46,312 nucleotides of DNA from Rothia sp. HMSC078H08. Lineage in GTDB: Bacteria; Actinomycetota; Actinomycetes; Actinomycetales; Micrococcaceae. Made by a program: the position numbers and the translations under genes. Below are positions 39,941 to 46,312 of this stretch, piece by piece (position 1 is the stretch's first letter; every line of letters starts with the position of its first letter). Below the pieces are notes generated by a model that made no database searches, was not told where the DNA came from, and saw nothing but the letters and a program-made list of their open reading frames with translations. Location: positions 76,935-123,246 of the forward strand of contig NZ_KV795256.1 in the NCBI RefSeq assembly GCF_001808955.1, given 5' to 3'.

Positions 39941-41569
39941 ATGTCCTCACTTCCGAACTCTAAGTCTTCATTCCTCCGCGCGGCTCGGAATTGTAGCGCG
40001 CTCGCACTGGCGGGCGTGATGGTCCTGCCGCTGACCCCGGCGTCAGCCCAGGACGCAGCGCCCACCGCAAATGTGCCCGTTGCTAACGCGCCGGTTACCA
40101 ATACCCCCACCCCTGCAACTCAGGACGTTGCGGATGAGCCGTCTTTCACCGTTGTCTATGAGGATTACTACTACCAGGACGGCCGTGACGTCTTCATGCA
40201 AGAGGGCGACGGCCTGTACACCGGTGAGGACAGCAAAATTACGGTTCTGGGCAGCGGATTCACCAAGGAGTGGCGCGAGCAGCACGGCAAGGTTGTCATC
40301 TACATCGCGCCCGAGGAGAACGTCCCCTATAACGCTCTGCAGATTACCGACACTCTTCTGCGGTTTGAAGAGGGCAAGGACTTCACCATTGACGATGACG
40401 GCACCTTTGTCGCCCCGCTGAAGGTTGAAGCTAATACTTTGCCGAGTTACTACACTCTCACGGAGTATTTCCCGGATATGACTCTGGACAAGGTGCGTTA
40501 CGAGGTTGGCATCCTCGCCGAGCCCGAGGGCCAGCCGCAGTCAACCGTTCAGGATATCTGGGCTCGCAAGAACGTTGTGACGCATCACGGTCTGAGCACC
40601 AATGATTATCACTTCGACACCTTCGCACCTAAGTTGAAATACGACGCTTTGAAGGACACCACAAAGGATCAGGAGCTGCTGATTCAGGGTCAGGGCTTCG
40701 TAGGGACTGACATCCCCGGCGTTGAGGGCATGATGTACGTCATTCGCGAGAAGGGCACGGGTTCCCCCGTCCTGGTTATGAGCGAGATGAAGCGTTACGT
40801 CCACGGTGATGATGAATACGAGACGGGCCTGGAGGGAGGCTTCGCTTTCGTCAATCTCAAGATTCCCGCGAACACGCTGGATCCGTCCAAGCAGTACGTC
40901 ATTGAGGCGTGGAGCGACTACGGTTACCCCAGCAAGACGGATAAGACTCTCATTACCCCGATGGTGGGTTTTGCCCCGGAGCACCGCGGCGTTCTTTTGG
41001 CGCACCAGGATTTGAAGTTTGAGGGTGTCCAGCGGTTCACGAATGCTTACGTACCCGTAGAGGAACGTATGTACTTTTCGACATCGCTGAACGACGAGGA
41101 ACAGAAGCAGCCTGCCACCCGCGGTGAGCTGGTTTCCTCCCTTTATGAGATGAAGGGCAGCCCCAAGGTGGACCTTCCTGAAGTCTCCCCGTGGCCGGAT
41201 GTGAAGACGGACGATCCGAACTACGCCGCCTACATTTGGGCTCGTGAAAAGGGTGTTACCTTCGGCGGACCTGACGGAAAGTTCCACGCGGAGGACGGTC
41301 TCACGAATGCAACCGTTGCCGCAATGATTTACCGTGCGTCTGGTTCACCGGAAGTATCGGGTGTTTCATCCTTCCCGGATGTTACGCCGGATTCCGCGTT
41401 CTACCGTGAGATTCTGTGGGCTACCCAGCAGAATGTTATTACTCCCGAGACCGGCATGTTTGAACCGAATCATGCTGTGACCCGCATTGAATTGGACTGG
41501 ATGTTGTTCTATTACCGGCATCGCGTGATGAACCCTATCACTACTGGCCTGTATCGCATTGCTAACTAA
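39941..41569 (+). CDS. Exported SLH protein (array gene 10, subgroup B)
   Basis: 542 residues, closest to gene 8. The signal is SSFLRAARNCSALALAGVMV then LPLTPASAQ. A Pro/Ala/Asn/Thr spacer is followed by D1 (DSKITVLGSGFTKEWREQHG, about 102) and D2 (ELLIQGQGFVGTDIPG; IPANTLDPSKQYVIEAWSDY, about 245-350). SLH repeats from about 385: ATRGELVSSLYEMKGSPKV (incomplete first); SPWPDVKTDDPNYAAYIWA with the altered AREKGVTFGGPDGKFHAEDG, where Gly-Pro replaces the usual Trp-Ser; and FPDVTPDSAFYREILWATQ with VTRIELDWML. The tail MNPITTGLYRIAN is unlike genes 8 and 9. Start ATG 39941 behind AAGGATGTCTT. It closes the array; the next gene is on the other strand. Confidence 0.84.
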   Translation: MSSLPNSKSSFLRAARNCSALALAGVMVLPLTPASAQDAAPTANVPVANAPVTNTPTPATQDVADEPSFTVVYEDYYYQDGRDVFMQEGDGLYTGEDSKITVLGSGFTKEWREQHGKVVIYIAPEENVPYNALQITDTLLRFEEGKDFTIDDDGTFVAPLKVEANTLPSYYTLTEYFPDMTLDKVRYEVGILAEPEGQPQSTVQDIWARKNVVTHHGLSTNDYHFDTFAPKLKYDALKDTTKDQELLIQGQGFVGTDIPGVEGMMYVIREKGTGSPVLVMSEMKRYVHGDDEYETGLEGGFAFVNLKIPANTLDPSKQYVIEAWSDYGYPSKTDKTLITPMVGFAPEHRGVLLAHQDLKFEGVQRFTNAYVPVEERMYFSTSLNDEEQKQPATRGELVSSLYEMKGSPKVDLPEVSPWPDVKTDDPNYAAYIWAREKGVTFGGPDGKFHAEDGLTNATVAAMIYRASGSPEVSGVSSFPDVTPDSAFYREILWATQQNVITPETGMFEPNHAVTRIELDWMLFYYRHRVMNPITTGLYRIAN

Positions 41570-41587
41570 GTAGGCCAGGCCGGTTCT

Positions 41588-41627
41588 AGCCCGGGCACCT
41601 CGTCACAACGGACGGGGTGCCCGGGCT
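41588..41627. terminator. Terminator between array gene 10 and NIF3 gene
   Basis: AGCCCGGGCACC(T)CGTC and GACGGGGTGCCCGGGCT form a long stem with a 6-base loop between two converging genes. The T-run is short (TCTT), so strength is uncertain. Confidence 0.7.
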
Positions 41628-41699
41628 CTTACGCACTGAGTACGCGGTGAGGGAATCTGCGCGGATTCTTCTAGAGTTCTCACCCCTAGAATTCTCGCC

Positions 41700-42632
41700 C
41701 TAGAGTTCCCACGCGGGGGCTGCGGCGGTGCTTGCCGAGTGCGCGTCATGACCGGTTGCCACGCCGGTGGAGACGGTGAAGTCCCACGGGTCGGTGTTCA
41801 GTGCGGACAGCTTCGTTTCGATGGTGAAGCCGCGCTCAGCGAGCAGGGCGCGCAGGCGGTTTGCCGCCGACTGTAGCCAGAGGGATTCGCTGGCGGCGTG
41901 GGAGCAATCAATCAGGGCGATGTTGCTACCGTCAACTCGTGCGGTTTCGCGGAATTCGCTGGCGGGGTGGTGGCGCAGGTCGGCGGTAATGTACACCTGC
42001 GCGTCGGTGGCGCGCACAGCGTCAAAGAGGGAGTCACCGGCACCACCGCAGAGGGCGATGCGGCGGATCGGCTGGTCAGCGCGTCCAGCGATGCGCAGGC
42101 CACCGGCGGTCGCGGGCAATGCCGTAGCGAGGCGTTCTGCGAGTTCCTTGAGGGTGATTTCTTCGGGCAGAGTGCCGAGGCGGCCGGTGCCTACCGCGTG
42201 TTCCTGCTCGTCAAGTACCTGGGTTTGTGCTTCGGTGAGCGGTTCGCGGTCAATCAGGCCGATAGCGTCACAGAGTGCTTCGTTCACGCCTTCAACGGCG
42301 GCATCTGCGTTGGTGTGCGCGCCGAGCAGTCCGCATCCGCCCTCGATGAGGGTGTGCAGAACATTGCCTTTGTAGTCGCTGTCGGGGATGAACTTTGCGC
42401 CGCGGAGCAGCAGCGGGTGGTGGGTGATGAGTAGCTGCGCGCCTTCGGCTACGGCTTCTTCAGCGGTGGCGGTGAGGGCGTCTACTGCGAAGAGGACGGT
42501 GCTCACTTTGGCGGCGCCACGTCCGGCGACGAGGCCGGAGGCGTCCCATCCGGCGGCGAGCTGCGGCGGGAAGAGTGTGTGGAAGGCGTCGACGACTTCT
42601 GCGAGGGTGGGGGTTTCTAGTTTTTCAGTCAT
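41700..42632 (-). CDS. NIF3-like dinuclear metal-centre protein
   Basis: A 310-residue member of the NIF3/YbgI (DUF34) family, cytosolic proteins that bind two metals and form a hexameric ring; the reaction is unsettled, and some are annotated as type 2 GTP cyclohydrolase I. Metal ligands are visible: LLITHHPLLLRG (His71, His72), LLGAHTNAD (His106, Asp110) and the C-terminal DCSHAASE. GGAGDSLFDAV is another family segment. Length is normal for the short form without the CutA-like insert. The ATG follows GAGG. The gene is divergent from msrA. Confidence 0.9.
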   Translation of the reverse strand: MTEKLETPTLAEVVDAFHTLFPPQLAAGWDASGLVAGRGAAKVSTVLFAVDALTATAEEAVAEGAQLLITHHPLLLRGAKFIPDSDYKGNVLHTLIEGGCGLLGAHTNADAAVEGVNEALCDAIGLIDREPLTEAQTQVLDEQEHAVGTGRLGTLPEEITLKELAERLATALPATAGGLRIAGRADQPIRRIALCGGAGDSLFDAVRATDAQVYITADLRHHPASEFRETARVDGSNIALIDCSHAASESLWLQSAANRLRALLAERGFTIETKLSALNTDPWDFTVSTGVATGHDAHSASTAAAPAWEL

Positions 42633-42782
42633 ACCTCTATTGTGGCAGGTGACGCGGCGGGGCAGGTGGCGGTTTACGCCGAAGCCTGCGGTAGCGCAGG
42701 AATATTGTGCGGCCCTGCGGTGTTCTTTAGGTAGTGTGGATTTCTAAGTGTCAGTTCGATGCTCAATATTCGAGGAGGAATC

Positions 42783-43304
42783 ATGACTGATGTTGTTCTT
42801 GCCGGCGGCTGTTTCTGGTGCCTGGATGCGGTGTACCGCCAGTTCCGCGGGGTTGAGGAGAGCGTCTGCGGCTACACGGGCGGCGATACTCCCGACCCTG
42901 ATTATCGTTCGGTGTGTTCGGGTGCGACCGGGCATCAGGAGGCGCTGAAGCTCAGCTTTGACCCGCAGGTGATTGACCTGGATACGGTGCTGGATATTTT
43001 CTTCACGAGCCACGACCCGACCAGCTGGGATCGTCAGGGTGCGGATACCGGTTCGCAGTACCGTTCGGTGCTTTTCTACGCGGATGAGCAGCAGCGTGAG
43101 GCGTTTGAGCGTGCGGTGGCGCGTGCTCAGCAGCTGTACTCCTCCCCCATCGTTACGGAGATTAAGCCTCTGGGCGTGTTCTATGAGGCTGAGGAGTATC
43201 ACCAGAATTATTACGCGTTGAATCCGGCGCAGGGTTATTGTGCGTTTGTGGTGAGCCCGAAGGTGGCTCACGCGCGCCGTAATTTTGCGCATCTGCTCCG
43301 TTAA
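42783..43304 (+). CDS. msrA: Peptide methionine sulfoxide reductase MsrA
   Basis: A 173-residue enzyme that reduces methionine-S-sulfoxide in oxidised proteins. The catalytic Cys10 is in AGGCFWCLDA. Other hallmarks are GYTGGDTPDPDYRSVCSGATGH, FFTSHDPTSWDRQGADTGSQ and EAEEYHQNYY. The start at 42783 is fixed by GAGGAGGAATC. The frame is open eight codons further but without such a site. A second Cys at position 13 and others at 37, 48 or the C-terminal region could act as resolving residues. A terminator follows. Confidence 0.95.
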   Translation: MTDVVLAGGCFWCLDAVYRQFRGVEESVCGYTGGDTPDPDYRSVCSGATGHQEALKLSFDPQVIDLDTVLDIFFTSHDPTSWDRQGADTGSQYRSVLFYADEQQREAFERAVARAQQLYSSPIVTEIKPLGVFYEAEEYHQNYYALNPAQGYCAFVVSPKVAHARRNFAHLLR

Positions 43305-43354
43305 CCACTCTGCTAGCCGGTGGGCCCGGTTCAGCCGAGGCGTATTACGTTGTT

Positions 43355-43400
43355 CACCCCGTAGCTGTCTTTTGTTGTGTGGCAGCTATGGGGTGTCTTC
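43355..43400 (+). terminator. Terminator of msrA
   Basis: CACCCCGTAGCTG (43355-43367) pairs with CAGCTATGGGGTG (43383-43395), one G-U pair, followed by TCTTC. The T-run is weak. Confidence 0.6.
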
Positions 43401-43460
43401 ATATGCGCCCGACTATTTGTTATTCGCCGGTGCTTTACGGTTGCTATAAGGTGCGCCCGG

Positions 43461-43466
43461 TATGAT
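43461..43466 (+). promoter_or_regulatory. -10 box of lipoprotein gene 1
   Basis: TATGAT lies 52 bases before the start. The same box and the following GTCRACTCACT leader occur before the other two copies. No strong -35 is evident. Confidence 0.5.
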
Positions 43467-43517
43467 GGGGGTGTCGACTCACTCCCCACATCCGTTGACC
43501 TCACCGAAAGACTGCTG

Positions 43518-44282
43518 ATGACTAGCCCCTCTTCTAAGCCCGTCGCCTTGAGCCGCCGCGCCGTGTTGGGTGCGGGCGGTGTTGGTCTTGCCGCTGTGTT
43601 GTCTGCGTGTGCGCGTACGGTGCATCCGCCGGTTGATGCTGCCACCTCTGAGTCAGCGAGCGCGAGCCCCTCTGCTTCGTCGACGTTGCCGTCTGCGAAT
43701 AAGTCGTATAAGGGTAAGGTCACGTTCGATAACTTTGAGAAGAACGGCGAGTACGTTCCTGCCACGGCTGAGAAGAAGGCGCAGAACGTGCCCAAACCGC
43801 TCATGCCGGAGAAGGTGCAGGAGCTGAGCATTGACGGTATTTATGCGCTGATTGGCTATTGGATTTCTAGCTTTAATTATTTGGCGTTGACGGGTGATAT
43901 TGAGCCGTTGAAGAAGACGGACCCGAGTAGCGAATACTATAAGGAGCTTGAGCCGATGGTTAAGCTCTATGAGACAGGGCGCGGCTGGATTTACGATACG
44001 AGCGAGCCGATGTCTGTGTACCTGATGACGGACACTCCCACGCAGGTTGAGGGCGACCGTATTCGTTATTTCTGGCGTGCTCGTTCTCTGGTTGACCAGA
44101 ATGCGAAGAGGCATCTGACGGAGGGGGACAACCGCGATAAGTCGCTGGCTAGGGCAGAAGATTCTCAGGGGCAGGCGATGAGGATTGTTGTGGAGTATAA
44201 GGAGGGTGCTTGGTTTATGAGCACTCAGAAAGATAAGGATGCTGATAAGAGCACGGAGTCTGCGAGCCCCTCAGCGTCCTAG
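43518..44282 (+). CDS. DUF6318 family Tat lipoprotein, copy 1
   Basis: 254 residues. The signal LSRRAVLGAGGVGLAAVLSAC combines a twin-arginine motif with a lipobox (LSAC), so the protein would be exported by Tat and lipid-anchored on the outer membrane face. A Ser/Ala-rich linker of about 25 residues follows, then the conserved domain: KVTFDNFEKNGEYVPATAEK, KKAQNVPKPLMPEK, GIYALIGYWISSFNYLALTG and an EPLKK. This matches my memory of DUF6318, an actinobacterial family of unknown function. A Ser-rich tail ends it. The start at 43518 follows GAAAGACTGCTG, as in the other copies; the frame is open 47 codons further. It is the most divergent of three tandem paralogues. Confidence 0.82.
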   Translation: MTSPSSKPVALSRRAVLGAGGVGLAAVLSACARTVHPPVDAATSESASASPSASSTLPSANKSYKGKVTFDNFEKNGEYVPATAEKKAQNVPKPLMPEKVQELSIDGIYALIGYWISSFNYLALTGDIEPLKKTDPSSEYYKELEPMVKLYETGRGWIYDTSEPMSVYLMTDTPTQVEGDRIRYFWRARSLVDQNAKRHLTEGDNRDKSLARAEDSQGQAMRIVVEYKEGAWFMSTQKDKDADKSTESASPSAS

Positions 44283-44363
44283 TGCACTAATTGCAGCTTT
44301 TTAGACCTTTCTTCGCAAAAGGATATAGGTAGTGGTATTTGATATCCATTCATGTGCTTAGGG

Positions 44364-44369
44364 TATAAT
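44364..44369 (+). promoter_or_regulatory. -10 box of lipoprotein gene 2
   Basis: A perfect TATAAT 54 bases before the start. The leader after it contains GTCAAC and GTTGAC, which can pair. Confidence 0.6.
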
Positions 44370-44422
44370 GATGGTGTCAACTCACTCTATTTCCTTTGTT
44401 GACTTCTTTTGAAAGGCTGATT

Positions 44423-45214
44423 ATGACGAGCCCTTCCCCCACCTCTGTTGGTATGTCCCGCCGCGTGGCACTGGGTGCAACCGGTGCCGGCGTACTGGCT
44501 GCATTGACTGCGTGCGCTAGCGATATTCGCCCGCTGGCTGATGGCTCGGCGTCTAACTCTACTTCCGGTTCTGCTAGTGCATCCGCGAGCGCTTCAGCTA
44601 GTGCCTCACCCAGTGCCTCGGCTAGCGCTTCGCCTTCTGCTTCTTCCGGCAAGCATTATAAGGGCCTCGTGAAGTTCGATAACTTCGAGAAGAACGGCGA
44701 GTACGTTCCGGCAACCGCCACTCATAAGGCGCAGAATGTGCCGAAGCCTCTCGTTCCGGCGAACATGAACGAGCAGAACGTTGACGGTATTTACGCGTTC
44801 GTTGGTTATTGGTTGGCGAGTTCCAACTATCTGCTGATGACCGGCGATACTGAGCCGCTGCAGAAGGTTGAATCTGCGGATTCACTGCAGAATTACCAGA
44901 ATTTGACGGTTGCCTATGAAAATAATGCGGGCTGGCTCTACGGTGTGGATAGCCCTATGACTCTTGAGTTGCTTTCTGATTCACCACAGAAAATTTCCGG
45001 TAGCAGAACTCGTTATGACTGGTTGGCGTACATGAACTACAGCGCCGATATGAAGATTCACATTGAAGGCAGCCCTGATGAACCTTTCATGGAGGATAGT
45101 TCGCGGGAACTGACGAAGGTTAGTGTGGAGTACAAGGACGGTAAGTGGATTATGGTCAGCAGTGAGGATGGCTCTTCTGCGACTGACTCTGCCGGCGGGT
45201 CTTCTTCTGTCTAA
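44423..45214 (+). CDS. DUF6318 family Tat lipoprotein, copy 2
   Basis: 263 residues, the longest of the three. The signal MSRRVALGATGAGVLAALTAC has the twin arginines and lipobox LTAC. A 30-residue linker is almost only Ser, Ala and Pro, encoded by AGTGCATCCGCG-like repeats, and probably spans the cell wall. The domain (LVKFDNFEKNGEYVPATATH, GIYAFVGYWLASSNYLLMTG) is close to copy 3. It also ends in a Ser/Gly/Ser tail. ATG 44423 is preceded by GAAAGGCTGATT. It has its own terminator. Ligand or partner unknown. Confidence 0.84.
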   Translation: MTSPSPTSVGMSRRVALGATGAGVLAALTACASDIRPLADGSASNSTSGSASASASASASASPSASASASPSASSGKHYKGLVKFDNFEKNGEYVPATATHKAQNVPKPLVPANMNEQNVDGIYAFVGYWLASSNYLLMTGDTEPLQKVESADSLQNYQNLTVAYENNAGWLYGVDSPMTLELLSDSPQKISGSRTRYDWLAYMNYSADMKIHIEGSPDEPFMEDSSRELTKVSVEYKDGKWIMVSSEDGSSATDSAGGSSSV

Positions 45215-45259
45215 GCACCTACCCTATAGGTAAGGTCTAACGGCTTAAGATAGACTTCT

Positions 45260-45298
45260 CCCCCGCCTGCGGTAATGCACCGTGGGCGGGGTTTCTTT
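45260..45298 (+). terminator. Terminator of lipoprotein gene 2
   Basis: CCCCGCC (45261-45267) pairs with GGCGGGG (45285-45291), with an inner CGGT-aatgc-ACCG stem, then TTTCTTT. The same sequence starts at the window end after copy 3. Confidence 0.85.
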
Positions 45299-45414
45299 AT
45301 GCCGGAACTCGGTGATGCTTTGCTGCGGTATTTAGGTTGCTTTGCAGCGGTATTAGGTTGCTTTGTCATCGGCACTCGATGACGGCTACTGCCGGGTATC
45401 TGCGTGTTTGCCGG

Positions 45415-45420
45415 TATGAT
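45415..45420 (+). promoter_or_regulatory. -10 box of lipoprotein gene 3
   Basis: TATGAT 54 bases before the start, followed by a leader almost identical to that of copy 2. Confidence 0.5.
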
Positions 45421-45473
45421 GGGGTTGTCAACTCACTCAATTTCCTTTGTTGACTTCCTATGAAAGGCTGATT

Positions 45474-46238
45474 ATGACGAGCCCTTCCCCCATTTCTGCT
45501 GGTATGTCCCGCCGCGTGGCGCTGGGTGCGACCGGTGCCGGTGTGCTGGCTGCATTGACTGCGTGCGCTAGCGATATTCGCCCGACGGCTGAAGGTTCGG
45601 CGTCTAGCTCCGCTTCTGAAAGCGCCTCGGCCGCTGCTTCCGCATCTGCTTCTTCGGACAAGTCCTATAAGGGCTTTGTGAAGTTCGATAACTTCGAGAA
45701 GAACGGCGAATACGTTCCTGCCACTGCCGAGAAGAAGGCGCAGAATGTGCCCAAGCCCCTCGCCCCGGCGAACATGAACGAAGATAACGTTGATGGCATG
45801 TATGCGTTCATTGGCTACTGGCTGGCAAGCTTTAACTATGCGCTAATGACCGGTGATACTGAGCCGATGAAGAAGGCTGACCCTGCAGATGTGTATGTGA
45901 ATGGTCTGCAGGAACTTACGATCATGTACGAGAACGATCTGGGCTGGATGTACGGTACGGATACCCCGGTTACTCTTGAGCTGACTAGTGGTTCACCGAA
46001 GAAGGCGTCCGGTAAGGGTACCCGTTACGACTGGCCGGCATACATGAACTACAGCGCCGATGCGAAGATTCACATTGAGGGCAAGTCTGACCAGCCCTTT
46101 AAGACCGCTTCTAGCCCGAATGGCAAGCTGGCGAAGGTTGCCGTGGAATACAAGGACGGTAAGTGGATTATGCTCACCGGCGATGAAGGCTCTTCTTCGT
46201 CGGCTTCCGCTTCTTCCTCTAGCTCTTCTTCTGTCTAG
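45474..46238 (+). CDS. DUF6318 family Tat lipoprotein, copy 3
   Basis: 254 residues. The signal is nearly the same as in copy 2 (MSRRVALGATGAGVLAALTAC), with a shorter Ser/Ala linker. The domain reads FVKFDNFEKNGEYVPATAEK and GMYAFIGYWLASFNYALMTG. The end is a run of Ser and Ala (SSSSASASSSSSSSV). ATG 45474 follows GAAAGGCTGATT. Copies 2 and 3 are strongly similar in coding and flanking DNA, so they arose by a recent tandem duplication. More copies may lie beyond the window. Confidence 0.84.
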   Translation: MTSPSPISAGMSRRVALGATGAGVLAALTACASDIRPTAEGSASSSASESASAAASASASSDKSYKGFVKFDNFEKNGEYVPATAEKKAQNVPKPLAPANMNEDNVDGMYAFIGYWLASFNYALMTGDTEPMKKADPADVYVNGLQELTIMYENDLGWMYGTDTPVTLELTSGSPKKASGKGTRYDWPAYMNYSADAKIHIEGKSDQPFKTASSPNGKLAKVAVEYKDGKWIMLTGDEGSSSSASASSSSSSSV

Positions 46239-46283
46239 GCCCCACCATATCGGTTCCGGTCTAACGGTTTGAGGTAGGCTTCT

Positions 46284-46312
46284 CCCCCGCCTGCGGTAAT
46301 GCACCGTGGGCG
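46284..46312 (+). terminator. Terminator of lipoprotein gene 3, cut by the window end
   Basis: The left arm CCCCGCC and the inner CGGT-aatgc-ACCG stem are identical to the terminator at 45260, but the right arm is cut after GGGCG. Confidence 0.7.

Noticed and set aside
20457..41569. The repeated genes as a mobile element or prophage
   Set aside because: No transposase, integrase, terminal repeats or phage structural genes, and both borders are ordinary housekeeping genes. Tandem duplication explains the repeats.
20457..41569. Sortase-type anchoring of the array proteins
   Set aside because: None of the ten C-termini has an LPxTG-like motif followed by a membrane segment and basic tail. SLH repeats are the only visible anchor.

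Overview
The window looks like a chromosomal segment of a high-GC Gram-positive bacterium of the Micrococcaceae, most probably a Rothia (R. mucilaginosa-like). This rests on the actinobacterial order rplS-lepB-rnhB-DUF2469-yraN-comM-dprA-xerC, a stand-alone type II fatty-acid operon fabD-fabH-acpP-fabF, a GT87 MptA/B-type mannosyltransferase, DUF6318 Tat lipoproteins and actinobacterial-style SLH proteins. The species assignment is inference; no database was consulted.

Layout. Bases 1-20081 are mostly housekeeping. On the minus strand lie the fatty-acid operon (fabD to fabF, 4059 down to 80), xerC, dprA, comM and yraN, then DUF2469, rnhB, lepB, rplS with a structured leader, and ssb. A plus-strand membrane-anchored HNH nuclease follows, then tRNA-Arg(TCT), the mannosyltransferase, orn, tRNA-His(GTG), def, the RNase P RNA gene (minus strand) and yaaA.

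Bases 20457-41569 (21 kb) hold ten consecutive plus-strand genes for exported proteins that all end in SLH repeats. None has a recognisable enzyme domain. Subgroup A (22035-32263, four genes) has long proteins of 669-1079 aa with several Ig-like beta domains and an unusual shared C-terminal tail (MEHGGSHLR-like). Subgroup B (36205-41569, three genes, plus the related gene at 32683) has shorter proteins with the MSSLPN-type signal peptide. Two outliers are a Tat-signal protein (20457) and a membrane-anchored minimal SLH protein (34974). The last three genes share the same promoter (CTGACA, 17 bp, TAGGGT) and a conserved 5' leader hairpin. Hairpins follow most genes, so each gene is probably transcribed alone. 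The array reads as a duplicating, recombining family of cell-surface proteins, presumably a modular coat or adhesion layer attached to a cell-wall polymer. It is the strongest candidate for an undescribed system here.

Bases 41570-46312 hold a NIF3-like metal protein (minus strand), msrA, and three tandem DUF6318 Tat lipoproteins with a common promoter and leader. The third copy is complete but its terminator runs off the window. I see no CRISPR array, transposase or prophage gene.
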